64,000 bases of DNA from Carboxylicivirga caseinilyticus (GCA_025499705.1 JAFMVE010000005.1:1-64000); one strand, 5' to 3'. Positions 34,697-43,661 are shown, counted from the stretch's first letter. Notes: generated by a model not told the origin, from the letters alone. Made by a program: numbers and translations.

Positions 34697-35404
34697 ATGA
34701 AAAGCATACAAAATGTGCCTTTTAACGAAGATATTGACCTTCTTTCATATGATATCTTTCACGGATTGAATGAAGAAGAGCTTGAGATGTTATCTCAATC
34801 AATGAGTTGCTCTCACCATAAACGCGGTAATATTCTTTATCACGAAGGAAGCCGGATCAATGGTACTTACATTGTGATTAAGGGAATATTGAAGATTTAT
34901 AAAACCGGTTTTGATGGGAAAGAGCAAATTATTCGTTTTGCAAAAAACGGTGATTTAATAGGATTTCGCTCAATCATCAGTGATGAGTTGGCTTGTACAA
35001 CTGCCAAAGTGGTAAATGAAGCTCTTTTATGTTACCTGCCGGGAGAATTACTAACCAATTTAATTAAGGTTAATTCTGAATTTGCAATGTCGTTAATGAA
35101 ACTGACATGCCGCGAGTTGGGAGAATCCAATAAATTCCTTACTGATATTGCTCAGAAAACAGTAAGAGAACGATTGGCCGAAGTATTATTGCTTTTGATG
35201 GATACTTTTGATCTGGATGAAGACCATACCCTTCAAATCTCATTGACTCGTGAAGAATTGGCTAATATGGTTGGTACAGCTACCGAATCTGTCATTCGTT
35301 TACTTTCGGAGTTTAAAACCGATAAATTAATTGAACTAAACGGACGTAAAATCAAGCTTTTGAATATTCCTAAGTTGATTAAGATTGGTAATGTATACAT
35401 TTAA
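34697..35404 (+). CDS. Crp/Fnr family transcriptional regulator
   Basis: A 235-residue regulator. Residues about 20-140 are a cyclic-nucleotide-binding-type domain (GNILYHEGSRINGTYIVIKG, KEQIIRFAKNGDLIGFRS). Residues about 160-225 are the helix-turn-helix, with recognition helix LANMVGTATESVIRLLSEFK. It lacks the Fnr N-terminal cysteine cluster and the Crp cAMP-binding RSS motif, so the ligand is unknown. The cysteines C39, C93, C105 and C136 are scattered. It is divergent from osmC and monocistronic, with a bidirectional terminator after it. Confidence 0.9.
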   Translation: MKSIQNVPFNEDIDLLSYDIFHGLNEEELEMLSQSMSCSHHKRGNILYHEGSRINGTYIVIKGILKIYKTGFDGKEQIIRFAKNGDLIGFRSIISDELACTTAKVVNEALLCYLPGELLTNLIKVNSEFAMSLMKLTCRELGESNKFLTDIAQKTVRERLAEVLLLLMDTFDLDEDHTLQISLTREELANMVGTATESVIRLLSEFKTDKLIELNGRKIKLLNIPKLIKIGNVYI

Positions 35405-35422
35405 AAATTGTTTACGATAAAA

Positions 35423-35455
35423 AAAATGCTGATCCAATGGGTCAGCATTTTTTTA
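35423..35455. terminator. Bidirectional terminator between Crp/Fnr and LarC1-like genes
   Basis: ATGCTGATCC, loop AAT and GGGTCAGCAT pair over 10 bases with one G-T pair, flanked by A and T runs on either side. It serves both convergent genes. Confidence 0.9.
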
Positions 35456-35457
35456 TT

Positions 35458-36273
35458 TTATTTCCAGATCTCAATTTTCAATGGTGGAATAGGTAAGTCC
35501 TTTCCTCCTCTAGAAATTCCAGTTTTTAATATCTCACCTTTTATATCTGAATCAGTTTTTGCTTTCAGAGCAGCTAAGATGGATGAACCAGTAGGAGTAC
35601 ACAATTCAACATCAATTGGCCCCATTACTCCAGGAAGTTCATTAGTGTCAAAAATGATCTTTGTTGCAGGAGCCGGCACTGGCATATGTCCATGCGAAAA
35701 GGTTATGTGTCCACCCCCCCAGCTTACAGCATTTGTTAACACAGCTTCGGTTGGAGAGTTCAACAGCTGCAAACCATAGGCAGCACCTGTAATATCAATT
35801 AAAATATCCTGAGCTTCATGCAAATAAGCATCTTCATGAGGATGATCGTGATCGTGATGATGTGAATGACTGTGATGATGATCATGTTCATGATGATGGT
35901 GAGTATGAGAATGAATATGATCTGTCAGGAAAGTATTTTCTTTATGTGCCTTGATTTCAGCTTTCACCAAAATGTCCAATGCCTTAAAACCAAAATCACG
36001 ATAAAGACCCTCAATTTTCAAATCTTCGAATATATGCTCAAGCAAATGATACGCCTTATGTCCTGATAAATGACCATGATGGTGTTCCACCTGCATCGTC
36101 AAACGTTTTGCTCCATCGTCTGTTGTATTCACTTCAATGGTGGCATCTCCAATCTTATGAGCTGCCAAGAGCATTGCGTCAATCATTAATTTCTCGTCTG
36201 CTCCTGCCGAAATCAAAGCTGCAGCAAACATATCTCCAGCAACACCACCAGTAGGATCAATTACTAATTGCAT
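35458..36273 (-). CDS. LarC1-like nickel-binding protein with His-rich tract
   Basis: A 271-residue protein matching the N-terminal half of LarC, which inserts nickel into the pincer nucleotide cofactor of lactate racemase. Seen are the start MQLVIDPTGGVAGDMFAAAL, a long His/Asp/Glu tract at about 120-155, GGGHITFSHGHMPVPAPAT and CTPTGSSILAAL. Full LarC has a second domain of about 140 residues, in Lactobacillus made by frameshifting from larC1 into larC2. Here the gene ends at a terminator with no LarC2 after it. No larA, larB or larE is in the window. It may be a stand-alone metal chaperone or act with distant lar genes. Confidence 0.8.
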   Translation of the reverse strand: MQLVIDPTGGVAGDMFAAALISAGADEKLMIDAMLLAAHKIGDATIEVNTTDDGAKRLTMQVEHHHGHLSGHKAYHLLEHIFEDLKIEGLYRDFGFKALDILVKAEIKAHKENTFLTDHIHSHTHHHHEHDHHHSHSHHHDHDHPHEDAYLHEAQDILIDITGAAYGLQLLNSPTEAVLTNAVSWGGGHITFSHGHMPVPAPATKIIFDTNELPGVMGPIDVELCTPTGSSILAALKAKTDSDIKGEILKTGISRGGKDLPIPPLKIEIWK

Positions 36274-36291
36274 AAAATATTTTTTTACTAT

Positions 36292-36975
36292 TTATAAAAC
36301 TACTACTTCTTCCTCTTCTGCGTCGAGTCCACGATTGATAAAATCATTTAATGGTTTAACCGTCTTTATGGCCTTCGCTAAAATATCTTTGCCATTCTTA
36401 CCAGTCATCTCTTCATCTGATAAAGAATGAGACACGATATAGGATTTGTATTTTAAAAGATCAATGTCTTCAAAATCCTTTGGAAACCCCTTGGGAGCCA
36501 TCTTCAGCTTGTCCTGATACAGCTCTGGATACATTGCTTTAAACTCTTTTGAATATATGATATCCTTAAATTCATCATTAAAATTATAAACTTCTTTACG
36601 AACCTTTTTTAATTCTTCGGCAGGTGGGCAATAGATACCTCCGGCAACAAAAGACTCTCCCGGTTCGGCATGAAAATAATAACCACCTCTCGGGCTTTTG
36701 CGTCCACCTCTAACGATATAGGCTCCCATATTTGTTTTATACGGAGTCTTATTCTTCGAAAATCGGGTATCACGATATATTCTGAAAACACAATCTTTTG
36801 GCTCAATTGGGCCAATACTATCATCAATTGAATGTATTAAAGCAATCAATTCGCTTACAGATTTTTCAAATGATGCTTTCGCTTTCTGATAAAATGGCTT
36901 ATTCTCCTGAAACCAGTCTCTGGTATTGTTGCTTTTGAGCTGTGTCAAAAAATCGTATACAATTGGTTCAATCAT
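36292..36975 (-). CDS. DUF2461 family protein
   Basis: A 227-residue cytoplasmic protein of the DUF2461/TIGR02453 family. It shows the family landmarks NNTRDWFQENKPFYQKAK, FRIYRDTRFSKNKTPYKTNM and GGYYFHAEPGESFVAGGIY. The function is unknown. The start at 36975 (MIEPIVYDFL) fits the family; an in-frame ATG 33 bases upstream adds an unrelated stretch. It lies 18 bases upstream of the LarC1-like gene on the same strand, so the two are probably cotranscribed. Confidence 0.88.
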   Translation of the reverse strand: MIEPIVYDFLTQLKSNNTRDWFQENKPFYQKAKASFEKSVSELIALIHSIDDSIGPIEPKDCVFRIYRDTRFSKNKTPYKTNMGAYIVRGGRKSPRGGYYFHAEPGESFVAGGIYCPPAEELKKVRKEVYNFNDEFKDIIYSKEFKAMYPELYQDKLKMAPKGFPKDFEDIDLLKYKSYIVSHSLSDEEMTGKNGKDILAKAIKTVKPLNDFINRGLDAEEEEVVVL

Positions 36976-37112
36976 ATTAAAGGCTTTAAACGTATGAAAA
37001 GTAATCAAATCCTAAATATCAACAAAACAAAGATTGTTGTGGTTTACACTTGTTTCATTCTTTTTAGCAGTGTACATTTGACTTTAAGGAATGGAATCTA
37101 AAATAATATTGC

Positions 37113-37820
37113 ATGCTTAAATACGCTATTATTGTTGCCGGAGGTAGTGGAAAAAGAATGGGCAGTTATATTCCCAAACAGTTTTTAGAGATTGAAGGAC
37201 TTCCTGTTTTAATGCATACACTGCGTACTTTCAATCTTTTCGATCCTCAAATAAAACTGGTATTAGTATTACCGGCAACACAGGTCGATTACTGGAGAGA
37301 TCTCTGTAATAAATACAGTTTCGATATTAAACACCACATTACGACAGGAGGAGAGACACGTTTTGAAAGTGTAAAGAAAGGGCTTAGTATCATTGACACT
37401 CCGTCATTAATAGGTATTCACGATGGCGTTCGGCCATTTGTTTCTCCCGACACCTTAAAGCGTTGTTATCATCATGCAGAAGTACTGGGTAATGCTGTTC
37501 CGGTATTGGATGCATTTGAGTCTGTTCGTCAGGTTGATGAAGAAAAAAGCCGGGCTCTGGATAGAAGTACCATTAAATTGGTTCAAACTCCACAGGTATT
37601 TAAGTCTGATCTTTTATTGGCTGCCTATAATCAGGAATACAGCCCCTTATTTACCGATGATGCCTCTGTAGTTGAAGCAAATGGTGACACTATTCACCTT
37701 GTAGCCGGCAATCGTGAAAACATCAAAATCACCACACCTACTGACATGGTACTTGGCGAAGCTTTTCTGAAGGCTGGTTTCAAAGACAACTCAGATGATA
37801 GTGAAGATATCAATGAATAA
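37113..37820 (+). CDS. ispD: 2-C-methyl-D-erythritol 4-phosphate cytidylyltransferase
   Basis: This cytoplasmic enzyme of the MEP isoprenoid pathway uses CTP to make CDP-methylerythritol. The 235-residue protein has the CTP-binding IIVAGGSGKRMGSYIPKQF, the IHDGVRPFVSPDTL loop, VQTPQVFKSDLL, FTDDASVVEANG and GNRENIKITTPTDM. All are diagnostic. It stands alone on the plus strand; other MEP genes are not in the window. There is no clear terminator immediately after it. Confidence 0.95.
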   Translation: MLKYAIIVAGGSGKRMGSYIPKQFLEIEGLPVLMHTLRTFNLFDPQIKLVLVLPATQVDYWRDLCNKYSFDIKHHITTGGETRFESVKKGLSIIDTPSLIGIHDGVRPFVSPDTLKRCYHHAEVLGNAVPVLDAFESVRQVDEEKSRALDRSTIKLVQTPQVFKSDLLLAAYNQEYSPLFTDDASVVEANGDTIHLVAGNRENIKITTPTDMVLGEAFLKAGFKDNSDDSEDINE

Positions 37821-37988
37821 CCCTCATGATATAAGTACTTATAATAGATAGATTAAAGTTGTAAAACAAAAATCCTATAGAATTATATTTATCCCATCTC
37901 AATGGCATAAAAATTGCATAAAATAAGTCGTAATTCTAAGTTTTGCTTTTAAGCAAGTCTCAATTATTTACTTATTACAACTCCCAAG

Positions 37989-38020
37989 AAATGGTTCGAC
38001 TTCCCCTGGTCGAACCATTT
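37989..38020. repeat. Perfect 12-base-pair inverted repeat
   Basis: AAATGGTTCGAC and GTCGAACCATTT are separated by 8 bases, with ATTTATTTTG to the right. It could end an ispD read-through transcript, a small RNA, or the DUF2007 gene. The T tract is better on the plus strand but weak. The rest of 37821-38042 shows no reading frame. Confidence 0.6.
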
Positions 38021-38042
38021 ATTTTGTAACTATTCGGTTTAA

Positions 38043-38282
38043 TTATTTACCCAATGATGTCTTAAACTCTTCAATAATAGGCAAGGCTTTTTCTTCATCA
38101 ACTTTTTGAATGTATAAATCAACAGAAGTTGATGTTCCACCTACAAAACCGGCTGCATTACCCGATTCATAATCATTTCGTATCAATGATGTTATACCAT
38201 TATCTTCCAGAATATTCTTAAGGTGAGTTACAGTAAGTTCTGTATTACTAAATACATGAACCATATCGCTTGTATCATTCAT
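38043..38282 (-). CDS. DUF2007 family small protein
   Basis: A 79-residue cytoplasmic protein with the pattern VHVFSNTELTVTHLKNILED, then GITSLIRND, and VDLYIQKVDEEKALPIIEEF. This is the PII-like DUF2007 putative signal transducing fold. The role is unknown. It is probably transcribed alone. Confidence 0.85.
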   Translation of the reverse strand: MNDTSDMVHVFSNTELTVTHLKNILEDNGITSLIRNDYESGNAAGFVGGTSTSVDLYIQKVDEEKALPIIEEFKTSLGK

Positions 38283-38344
38283 AACGTATCTTTTTTAGTT
38301 GCACTTGTTTACTAAAGATAAACTAAATTGCTGAATTAGTTATA

Positions 38345-38375
38345 CAAAAAAGAGCCATTCGAATGAACAGCTCTT
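38345..38375 (-). terminator. Terminator of carA
   Basis: AAGAGC and GCTCTT enclose an inner CATTC/GAATG pairing; the A run on the left is a T run on the minus strand. It lies 22 bases after the carA stop. Confidence 0.78.
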
Positions 38376-38396
38376 ACTTTTTATTGTGTTGTAACT

Positions 38397-39488
38397 TTAC
38401 TTACTTTTTTCTATCAATTCGATAAAATCATCGAATAAAAACTCAGTATCAGTTGGTCCGCTTGATGCTTCCGGATGGAACTGAGTTGAGAAGAATGGTT
38501 TGCTTTTATGACGTATTCCCTCATTGGTTTTATCATTCACATTAACAAACAACGGTTCCCAATCGCTTGACAAACTATCATTATCAATAGCAAAACCATG
38601 GTTCTGGCTTGTTATATAACAAGTATCGGTTCCTACTTTAATAACCGGGTGGTTATGTGCTCTATGGCCATACTTTAACTTATAAGTATTGGCACCTGAA
38701 GCTATACCCAACAACTGATTTCCTAAACAGATGCCAAAAATAGGTTTTCCTATTTCCATGGCTTTTTGAATATGCTTCACTGTATCAGGACACATCTGAG
38801 GATCTCCGGGGCCATTAGAAAGCATTACACCATCATAATCCTCCTGAGTAAAGTCGTAATCCCAAGGCACTACTGTAACAGTTGTATCGCGCTTTAACAG
38901 GCAACGAAGAATATTATATTTTGCACCAGTATCGACCAAAACAACTTTGTTTTTACCATTACCAAATACTTTCTTCTCATTAACACTAACCTTAGCAACC
39001 AGATTCTCTTTATTAGGATCATTGAAATCAATGCTTTCTCCATCAATCTCAATCTTACCTAACATTGAACCCTTTTCGCGAAGAATCTTTGTAAGTGCGC
39101 GTGTATCAACATCAAAAATACCAGGAACTTCATTCTGAATTAACCACTCACGAAGACTGTTTTCAGCATTCCAGTGGCTGTATTCAAAAGAGTAGTCAGA
39201 AATAATTAATCCGGAGATATGAATTCGATCCGACTCATAAAACTTTGGTATACCATTTTCCTTCTCATCTTTTGGAACTCCATAGTTACCAATCAAAGGA
39301 TAGGTTGCTACCAGTATTTGCCCTTCATAAGAGGGATCAGTTAAACTTTCAGGATACCCGGTCATTGCGGTGTTAAATACCACCTCACCGGCAACCGATT
39401 TATGATATCCAAATGATTTTCCCTCGAAGACTGTTCCGTCTTCCAACACTAATTTAATCTTTTGTAATTCTGGCATACCCATTGACAA
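38397..39488 (-). CDS. carA: Carbamoyl phosphate synthase small (glutaminase) subunit
   Basis: This subunit supplies ammonia from glutamine to CarB for arginine and pyrimidine synthesis. The 363-residue protein has the N-terminal LVLEDGTVFEGKSFGYHKSV domain and a class I amidotransferase with LSNGPGDPQMC, the nucleophile region FGICLGNQLLG and FHPEASSGPTDTEFLFDDF. It lies downstream of gltA on the same strand but beyond a terminator, while carB is 15 kb away on the other strand. So the two subunits are separately expressed. Confidence 0.95.
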   Translation of the reverse strand: MSMGMPELQKIKLVLEDGTVFEGKSFGYHKSVAGEVVFNTAMTGYPESLTDPSYEGQILVATYPLIGNYGVPKDEKENGIPKFYESDRIHISGLIISDYSFEYSHWNAENSLREWLIQNEVPGIFDVDTRALTKILREKGSMLGKIEIDGESIDFNDPNKENLVAKVSVNEKKVFGNGKNKVVLVDTGAKYNILRCLLKRDTTVTVVPWDYDFTQEDYDGVMLSNGPGDPQMCPDTVKHIQKAMEIGKPIFGICLGNQLLGIASGANTYKLKYGHRAHNHPVIKVGTDTCYITSQNHGFAIDNDSLSSDWEPLFVNVNDKTNEGIRHKSKPFFSTQFHPEASSGPTDTEFLFDDFIELIEKSK

Positions 39489-39670
39489 ATAAGTCGTTTG
39501 CTTTCAATAATACAGAAAAAATGCATTTACCTCTCTTTGATAAATGCATGCATATTGTTTCGTTTTTTATGCGGTACAAATGTAATAATTATTTGTTGGT
39601 TTGGCCAATATAAAATTCTCAAATGTATAAATATTACAATATTTTCGATTTGGTGCATATATATACAAAA

Positions 39671-39707
39671 GAAGGGCTGCTCAATCTCCCCCTTGAAACA
39701 GCCCTTC
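39671..39707 (-). terminator. Terminator of the argH-gltA transcript
   Basis: GAAGGGCTG and CAGCCCTTC form a 9-base-pair stem around a 19-base loop, followed on the minus strand by CTTTTG. It lies 22 bases after gltA. The remainder of the 240-base gap 39489-39728 is AT-rich without a gene. Confidence 0.78.
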
Positions 39708-39728
39708 ATACCCAATCAACAAAATTCT

Positions 39729-41069
39729 TTATCTATGGTCCATCTCGAGATATGGAATATATTCTAATACATTTTTATACGCTGGTCGAATAATTCTTTT
39801 GCTTGAACCACATACTTCTTCCAGGCGGTGAGCACACCATCCGGCAATACGAGAAACAGCAAATATCGGAGTGTAAATTTCTTTTGGAATATTCAGACAA
39901 TCGTATACAAATCCACTGTAGAAGTCAACGTTTGCGCAAATCACCTTGGCATTTTCACCTTTAAATTGATAAAAAACTTCCGGTGCCAGTTTTTCAACTG
40001 ATGCATATAAATTAAACTCATCCAATCGACCTTTTTCTTTCGCTAAGGCCTCTGCTTTCTCTTTCAATAAAACAGCACGAGGATCAGAATAAGTATAAAT
40101 AGCATGACCAATACCATAAATCTTACCTGTATTGTCGAATGCTTTTTTATTCAGAATTTTTAAAAGATATTCAGCCACTTCCTGCTCATCAGCCCAATTG
40201 GAAACATTAGCCTTAATGTTTTCCATCATATCCATCACTTTCAGGTTAGCTCCACCATGAAGCCCCCCTTTAAGCGATCCTAGTGCAGCTGCAATAGCAG
40301 AATAGGTATCCGTTTGAGCCGAACTAACCACACGTGTTGTGAACGAAGAGTTATTACCCCCGCCATGTTCAGCATGTATTACCAGCGAAAGATCTAATAA
40401 ATCTGCTTCCAGCTTGGTATAATTCTCACCTTTCAGCATGTACAGGAAATTCTCTGCTGCACTTAACTCAGGCTGTGGATGACGAATCACCAACGATTTT
40501 CGCTGATAAGAGTGACGCATTCCAAAATAAGAATAGGCAACAATTACAGGAAACTTAGCAATTAAGCTAATAGACTGCTTAATCAGGTTAGTAGGTGACA
40601 AATCTTCAGCTTCTTCGTCGGCAGTATATAAACCCAAAACAGAACGTGCCAACATATTCATGATATCACGTCCACGAAGCGAAAGAATCATATTTTTAGA
40701 GAAGAACGGAGGTAGATCACGTTCTGCCACTAGTAAATCATCAAAAGATTTTAAATCATCGGCCGTAGGCAAATGACCAGAAAGAAGCAAATAGGCGGTT
40801 TCTTCAAACCCATGACGACCTGCACTCTGAAAGCCTTTAACAAGATCTTTCAATTCAACACCTCTATAATACAATCTTCCTTCCCTCGGAGTAATTTTAT
40901 TATCGACCCTGTCGTAGCCTACAACATCACCTATTGTAGTTAAGCCAACGAGTACTCCAGAAAAATCGGCATTACGCAATCCCCTTTTTACATTAAACTT
41001 ATCAAAAAGTTCTTTATCAATATTGCTCGATTTTACAGCACCTTCAGCTAATTTATCATATAATGACAT
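39729..41069 (-). CDS. gltA: Citrate synthase
   Basis: This enzyme condenses acetyl-CoA and oxaloacetate. The 446-residue protein is of the type II, Bacteroidota form. Active-site motifs are VIHAEHGGGNNSSF, GGLHGGANLKV, GIGHAIYTYSDPRA (catalytic His) and ANVDFYSGFVY (catalytic Asp). The start ATG 41069 (MSLYDKLAEGA) follows argH by 16 bases; an in-frame upstream start at 41111 would overlap argH. Its place at the end of the arginine/proline cluster links it to glutamate supply through 2-oxoglutarate. Confidence 0.95.
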   Translation of the reverse strand: MSLYDKLAEGAVKSSNIDKELFDKFNVKRGLRNADFSGVLVGLTTIGDVVGYDRVDNKITPREGRLYYRGVELKDLVKGFQSAGRHGFEETAYLLLSGHLPTADDLKSFDDLLVAERDLPPFFSKNMILSLRGRDIMNMLARSVLGLYTADEEAEDLSPTNLIKQSISLIAKFPVIVAYSYFGMRHSYQRKSLVIRHPQPELSAAENFLYMLKGENYTKLEADLLDLSLVIHAEHGGGNNSSFTTRVVSSAQTDTYSAIAAALGSLKGGLHGGANLKVMDMMENIKANVSNWADEQEVAEYLLKILNKKAFDNTGKIYGIGHAIYTYSDPRAVLLKEKAEALAKEKGRLDEFNLYASVEKLAPEVFYQFKGENAKVICANVDFYSGFVYDCLNIPKEIYTPIFAVSRIAGWCAHRLEEVCGSSKRIIRPAYKNVLEYIPYLEMDHR

Positions 41070-41085
41070 AGACAATGTTTTATTT

Positions 41086-42417
41086 TCAACGTACCAGTTT
41101 CTCAACAGCATCAGCTACTTCATTGAAACTGAATTCACTTATTACTAATTCTTTCTTACTCTTTATTTCACTGGTACAAAGGTTACCTATGGAACCTTCG
41201 TGCGTATGTTTTACTTTATAATCTGTCTCAAACTTTCCTGATTGAATATGCTCTCCAACCTGTTTGTAAGCATCTCTGAAAGGAATACCTTTTAATACCA
41301 ACTTATTAACTTCTTCAACGCTAAAGGCCAGCTGGTATTTTTCTTCCTTCATCACATCCTGTTTCACTTCAATGTTTTGAATTGCAAATGTTGCAATTTC
41401 CAAACAGTTAATTAACTCGTCAAATGCAGGAAGAAACTGTTCTTTTATCAATTGTAAATCCCTGAAATAACCAGTTGGTAAGTTGGCAGTTATCATTCCA
41501 ATACTTTCGGGCAATGCCTGCAATCGGTTGCATCTGGCTCTTAACAACTCGAATACATCCGGATTTTTCTTATGTGGCATAATGCTCGATCCTGTAGTTA
41601 ATTCATCAGGAAGTTTAAGGAATCCAAAATTCTGACTGGTATACATACAACCATCGATTGCAAGTTTGCCAACTGTTGTTGCAATAGACGATAATGCATA
41701 GGCCACCGTTCTCTCCGTTTTTCCTCTTCCCATTTGAGCATACACTACATTGTAGTTCAGATCATCAAACCCTAACAAACGAGTTGTTAACTTACGGTTT
41801 AATGGAAACGATGATCCATATCCTGCAGCTGCTCCTAAAGGATTTTGATTGGCTGTTTTCCAGGCTGCCACCAACATGTGCAAATCATCCACCAAACTTT
41901 CGGCAAAGGCACCAAACCATAGACCGAATGATGATGGCATCGCCACCTGTAAATGTGTATATCCTGGAATTAAGACATCCTTATGCTCTTCACTTTTTGC
42001 CTGAAGCACTTCAAACAATTTGTTAATAGCAATAACTACATCGTGTATCCGATGGCGGATGTAAAGCTTCAAATCCAGCAGAACCTGATCGTTTCTCGAT
42101 CTCCCACTGTGAACCTTTTTACCAACATCCCCGAGTTTACGTGTCAATAATAGTTCTACTTGCGAGTGAACATCCTCGATTCCTACTTCGATTTCAAATT
42201 GTCCTTCTTCAGCCTGAACATACAAATCCTTTAAAACTGGAATTAATTCATCCAGATCTGATTTACTTAATAGTCCAACACTCTCAAGCATAGTAATGTG
42301 TGCAATTGTTCCCATAATATCAAATGGAGCAAGTAACACATCCAGTTCACGATCGCGTCCCACCGTGAAGTCTTCTATCTTTTTATTTACCGAAATTCCT
42401 TTATCCCATAACTTCAT
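41086..42417 (-). CDS. argH: Argininosuccinate lyase
   Basis: This is the last step of arginine synthesis, splitting argininosuccinate to arginine and fumarate. The 443-residue protein has FTVGRDRELDVLL, the VHSGRSRNDQVLLDLKLY block, and the family signature GSSIMPHKKNPDVFE. It belongs to the fumarase/aspartase superfamily. It has its own promoter (TATATTTG, 42520-42513) with a perfect palindrome upstream, so this gene and gltA can be expressed apart from the upstream arginine genes. Confidence 0.96.
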   Translation of the reverse strand: MKLWDKGISVNKKIEDFTVGRDRELDVLLAPFDIMGTIAHITMLESVGLLSKSDLDELIPVLKDLYVQAEEGQFEIEVGIEDVHSQVELLLTRKLGDVGKKVHSGRSRNDQVLLDLKLYIRHRIHDVVIAINKLFEVLQAKSEEHKDVLIPGYTHLQVAMPSSFGLWFGAFAESLVDDLHMLVAAWKTANQNPLGAAAGYGSSFPLNRKLTTRLLGFDDLNYNVVYAQMGRGKTERTVAYALSSIATTVGKLAIDGCMYTSQNFGFLKLPDELTTGSSIMPHKKNPDVFELLRARCNRLQALPESIGMITANLPTGYFRDLQLIKEQFLPAFDELINCLEIATFAIQNIEVKQDVMKEEKYQLAFSVEEVNKLVLKGIPFRDAYKQVGEHIQSGKFETDYKVKHTHEGSIGNLCTSEIKSKKELVISEFSFNEVADAVEKLVR

Positions 42418-42512
42418 AAGTCACATAAATTAAATGGTAGATAAAAAGTAAAGAGATCATAAATAAATCGTTTCTGTTTGTTATGAAACAAACCATATTT
42501 ATTTCGATTCGT

Positions 42513-42520
42513 CAAATATA
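42513..42520 (-). promoter_or_regulatory. -7 box of argH-gltA
   Basis: The minus strand reads TATATTTG. TTTA, a three-of-four match to TTTG, lies 19 bases upstream (42543-42540). The predicted start is near 42509. Confidence 0.6.
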
Positions 42521-42559
42521 TTTACTTTTTTCTACTAATTAAAGACAACCTTCTAATAT

Positions 42560-42577
42560 TTATGACTTTTGTCATAA
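42560..42577. promoter_or_regulatory. Perfect palindrome, candidate Crp/Fnr-family site
   Basis: TTATGAC-TTTT-GTCATAA is a perfect 7-4-7 palindrome with the shape of a Crp/Fnr-family operator. Its centre is about 59.5 bases upstream of the predicted argH start, close to the class I activator position. It lies between the argE stop and the argH promoter. Confidence 0.5.
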
Positions 42578-42589
42578 TTTGTAATGCTT

Positions 42590-43654
42590 TTAAACTATTA
42601 AGCCATTTAATAGCTTAACATAGAGTTCAACTCCTTCCCGAATCTCACTTAAATAGATGTATTCATCAGGTGTATGAGAACGGGCAGAATCTCCCGGGCC
42701 CATTTTAAGAGTTGTAAAAGGCATAACTGCCTGATCGGATGTTGTTGGCGAACCATAATACGTTCGGCCTAATTCAATTCCTTTCTGAACCAATGGATGA
42801 TCCAAAGAAATGAATGAACTATTTAACCGATAAGATCTTGCAACAACATCACAGTTCACCTCCTTTTCAATTATTGAATGCAGTTCCTTATTACTATAAC
42901 ATTCATTCAATCGAATATCAACCACAAACTTACAGCTGTCTGGTACCACATTATGCTGTGTTCCGCATTGAATCTGGGTCACTGTCATTTTAACTTCTCC
43001 AAGATGAGGCGATATCTTTTCAAATTGATGAGTTCTGAACCATTCAATATCGGGCAATGCTTTATACAAAGCATTATCTCCTTCATTACGTGCTGCATGA
43101 CCTGTTTTACCATGCGCTTCACAATCCAATACCATCAATCCTTTTTCTGCAACTGCCATTTGCATTTGTGTTGGTTCTCCAACCACAGCCAAATCAATGT
43201 TACCTAATTCACTCAAAATAGAAGCAACTCCATTCTGTCCCGACACCTCTTCTTCTGCTGTGGCGGCGAAAACCAGGTTATAAGACTGATCTGTATTCTT
43301 AAGTGTGAGAAAAGTTGACAATAAAGCGACCAATGGACCTCCCGCATCATTAGTACCTAAACCTGTTAATTTATCATCCTCCAATGTTGCTGAAAAAGGA
43401 TCATAAGTCCATTTTACAGATGGCCTAACAGTATCCAAATGAGAATTAAGCAGAATGGTTGGTTTATCAGGCTCAGGCTTTTGAGCCCAACACCAAACAT
43501 TGTTACCTTGCCTGTTAACTTCACAATCCTTTGATTTCAGATACGAAGCCATCAGATCAGCAACCTTTTCCTCCTGCCTGCTTAATGATTCAATTTCAAT
43601 CAGCTTTTTTAGAAGTTCTATCGCCTCTTCTGTATTTTGTTGCAGTTGGGTCAT
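42590..43654 (-). CDS. argE: M20 deacylase, N-acyl-citrulline/ornithine type (ArgE-like)
   Basis: A zinc-dependent M20 amidohydrolase of 354 residues. Metal-site motifs are LLNSHLDTVRP, GLGTNDAGGPLVALL, AATAEEEVSGQNG and the late GPGDSARSHTPDEYI. In organisms with an N-acylornithine carbamoyltransferase, as here, this enzyme removes the acyl group from N-acylcitrulline and not from N-acetylornithine. The acyl group is probably succinyl given the P90 residue of the adjacent carbamoyltransferase (inference). It lies 7 bases after argB. Confidence 0.9.
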   Translation of the reverse strand: MTQLQQNTEEAIELLKKLIEIESLSRQEEKVADLMASYLKSKDCEVNRQGNNVWCWAQKPEPDKPTILLNSHLDTVRPSVKWTYDPFSATLEDDKLTGLGTNDAGGPLVALLSTFLTLKNTDQSYNLVFAATAEEEVSGQNGVASILSELGNIDLAVVGEPTQMQMAVAEKGLMVLDCEAHGKTGHAARNEGDNALYKALPDIEWFRTHQFEKISPHLGEVKMTVTQIQCGTQHNVVPDSCKFVVDIRLNECYSNKELHSIIEKEVNCDVVARSYRLNSSFISLDHPLVQKGIELGRTYYGSPTTSDQAVMPFTTLKMGPGDSARSHTPDEYIYLSEIREGVELYVKLLNGLIV

Positions 43655-43661
43655 TTGATTA

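Noticed and set aside
35840-35915. Short tandem repeat of GATGATC/ATGATG units resembling an array
   Set aside because: It encodes the His/Asp tract of the LarC1-like protein; there is no repeat-spacer pattern, so it is not a CRISPR.
41070-41111. Longer start of gltA overlapping argH
   Set aside because: The extra 14 residues are not part of citrate synthase and would overlap the end of argH; MSLYDKL is the usual kind of start.
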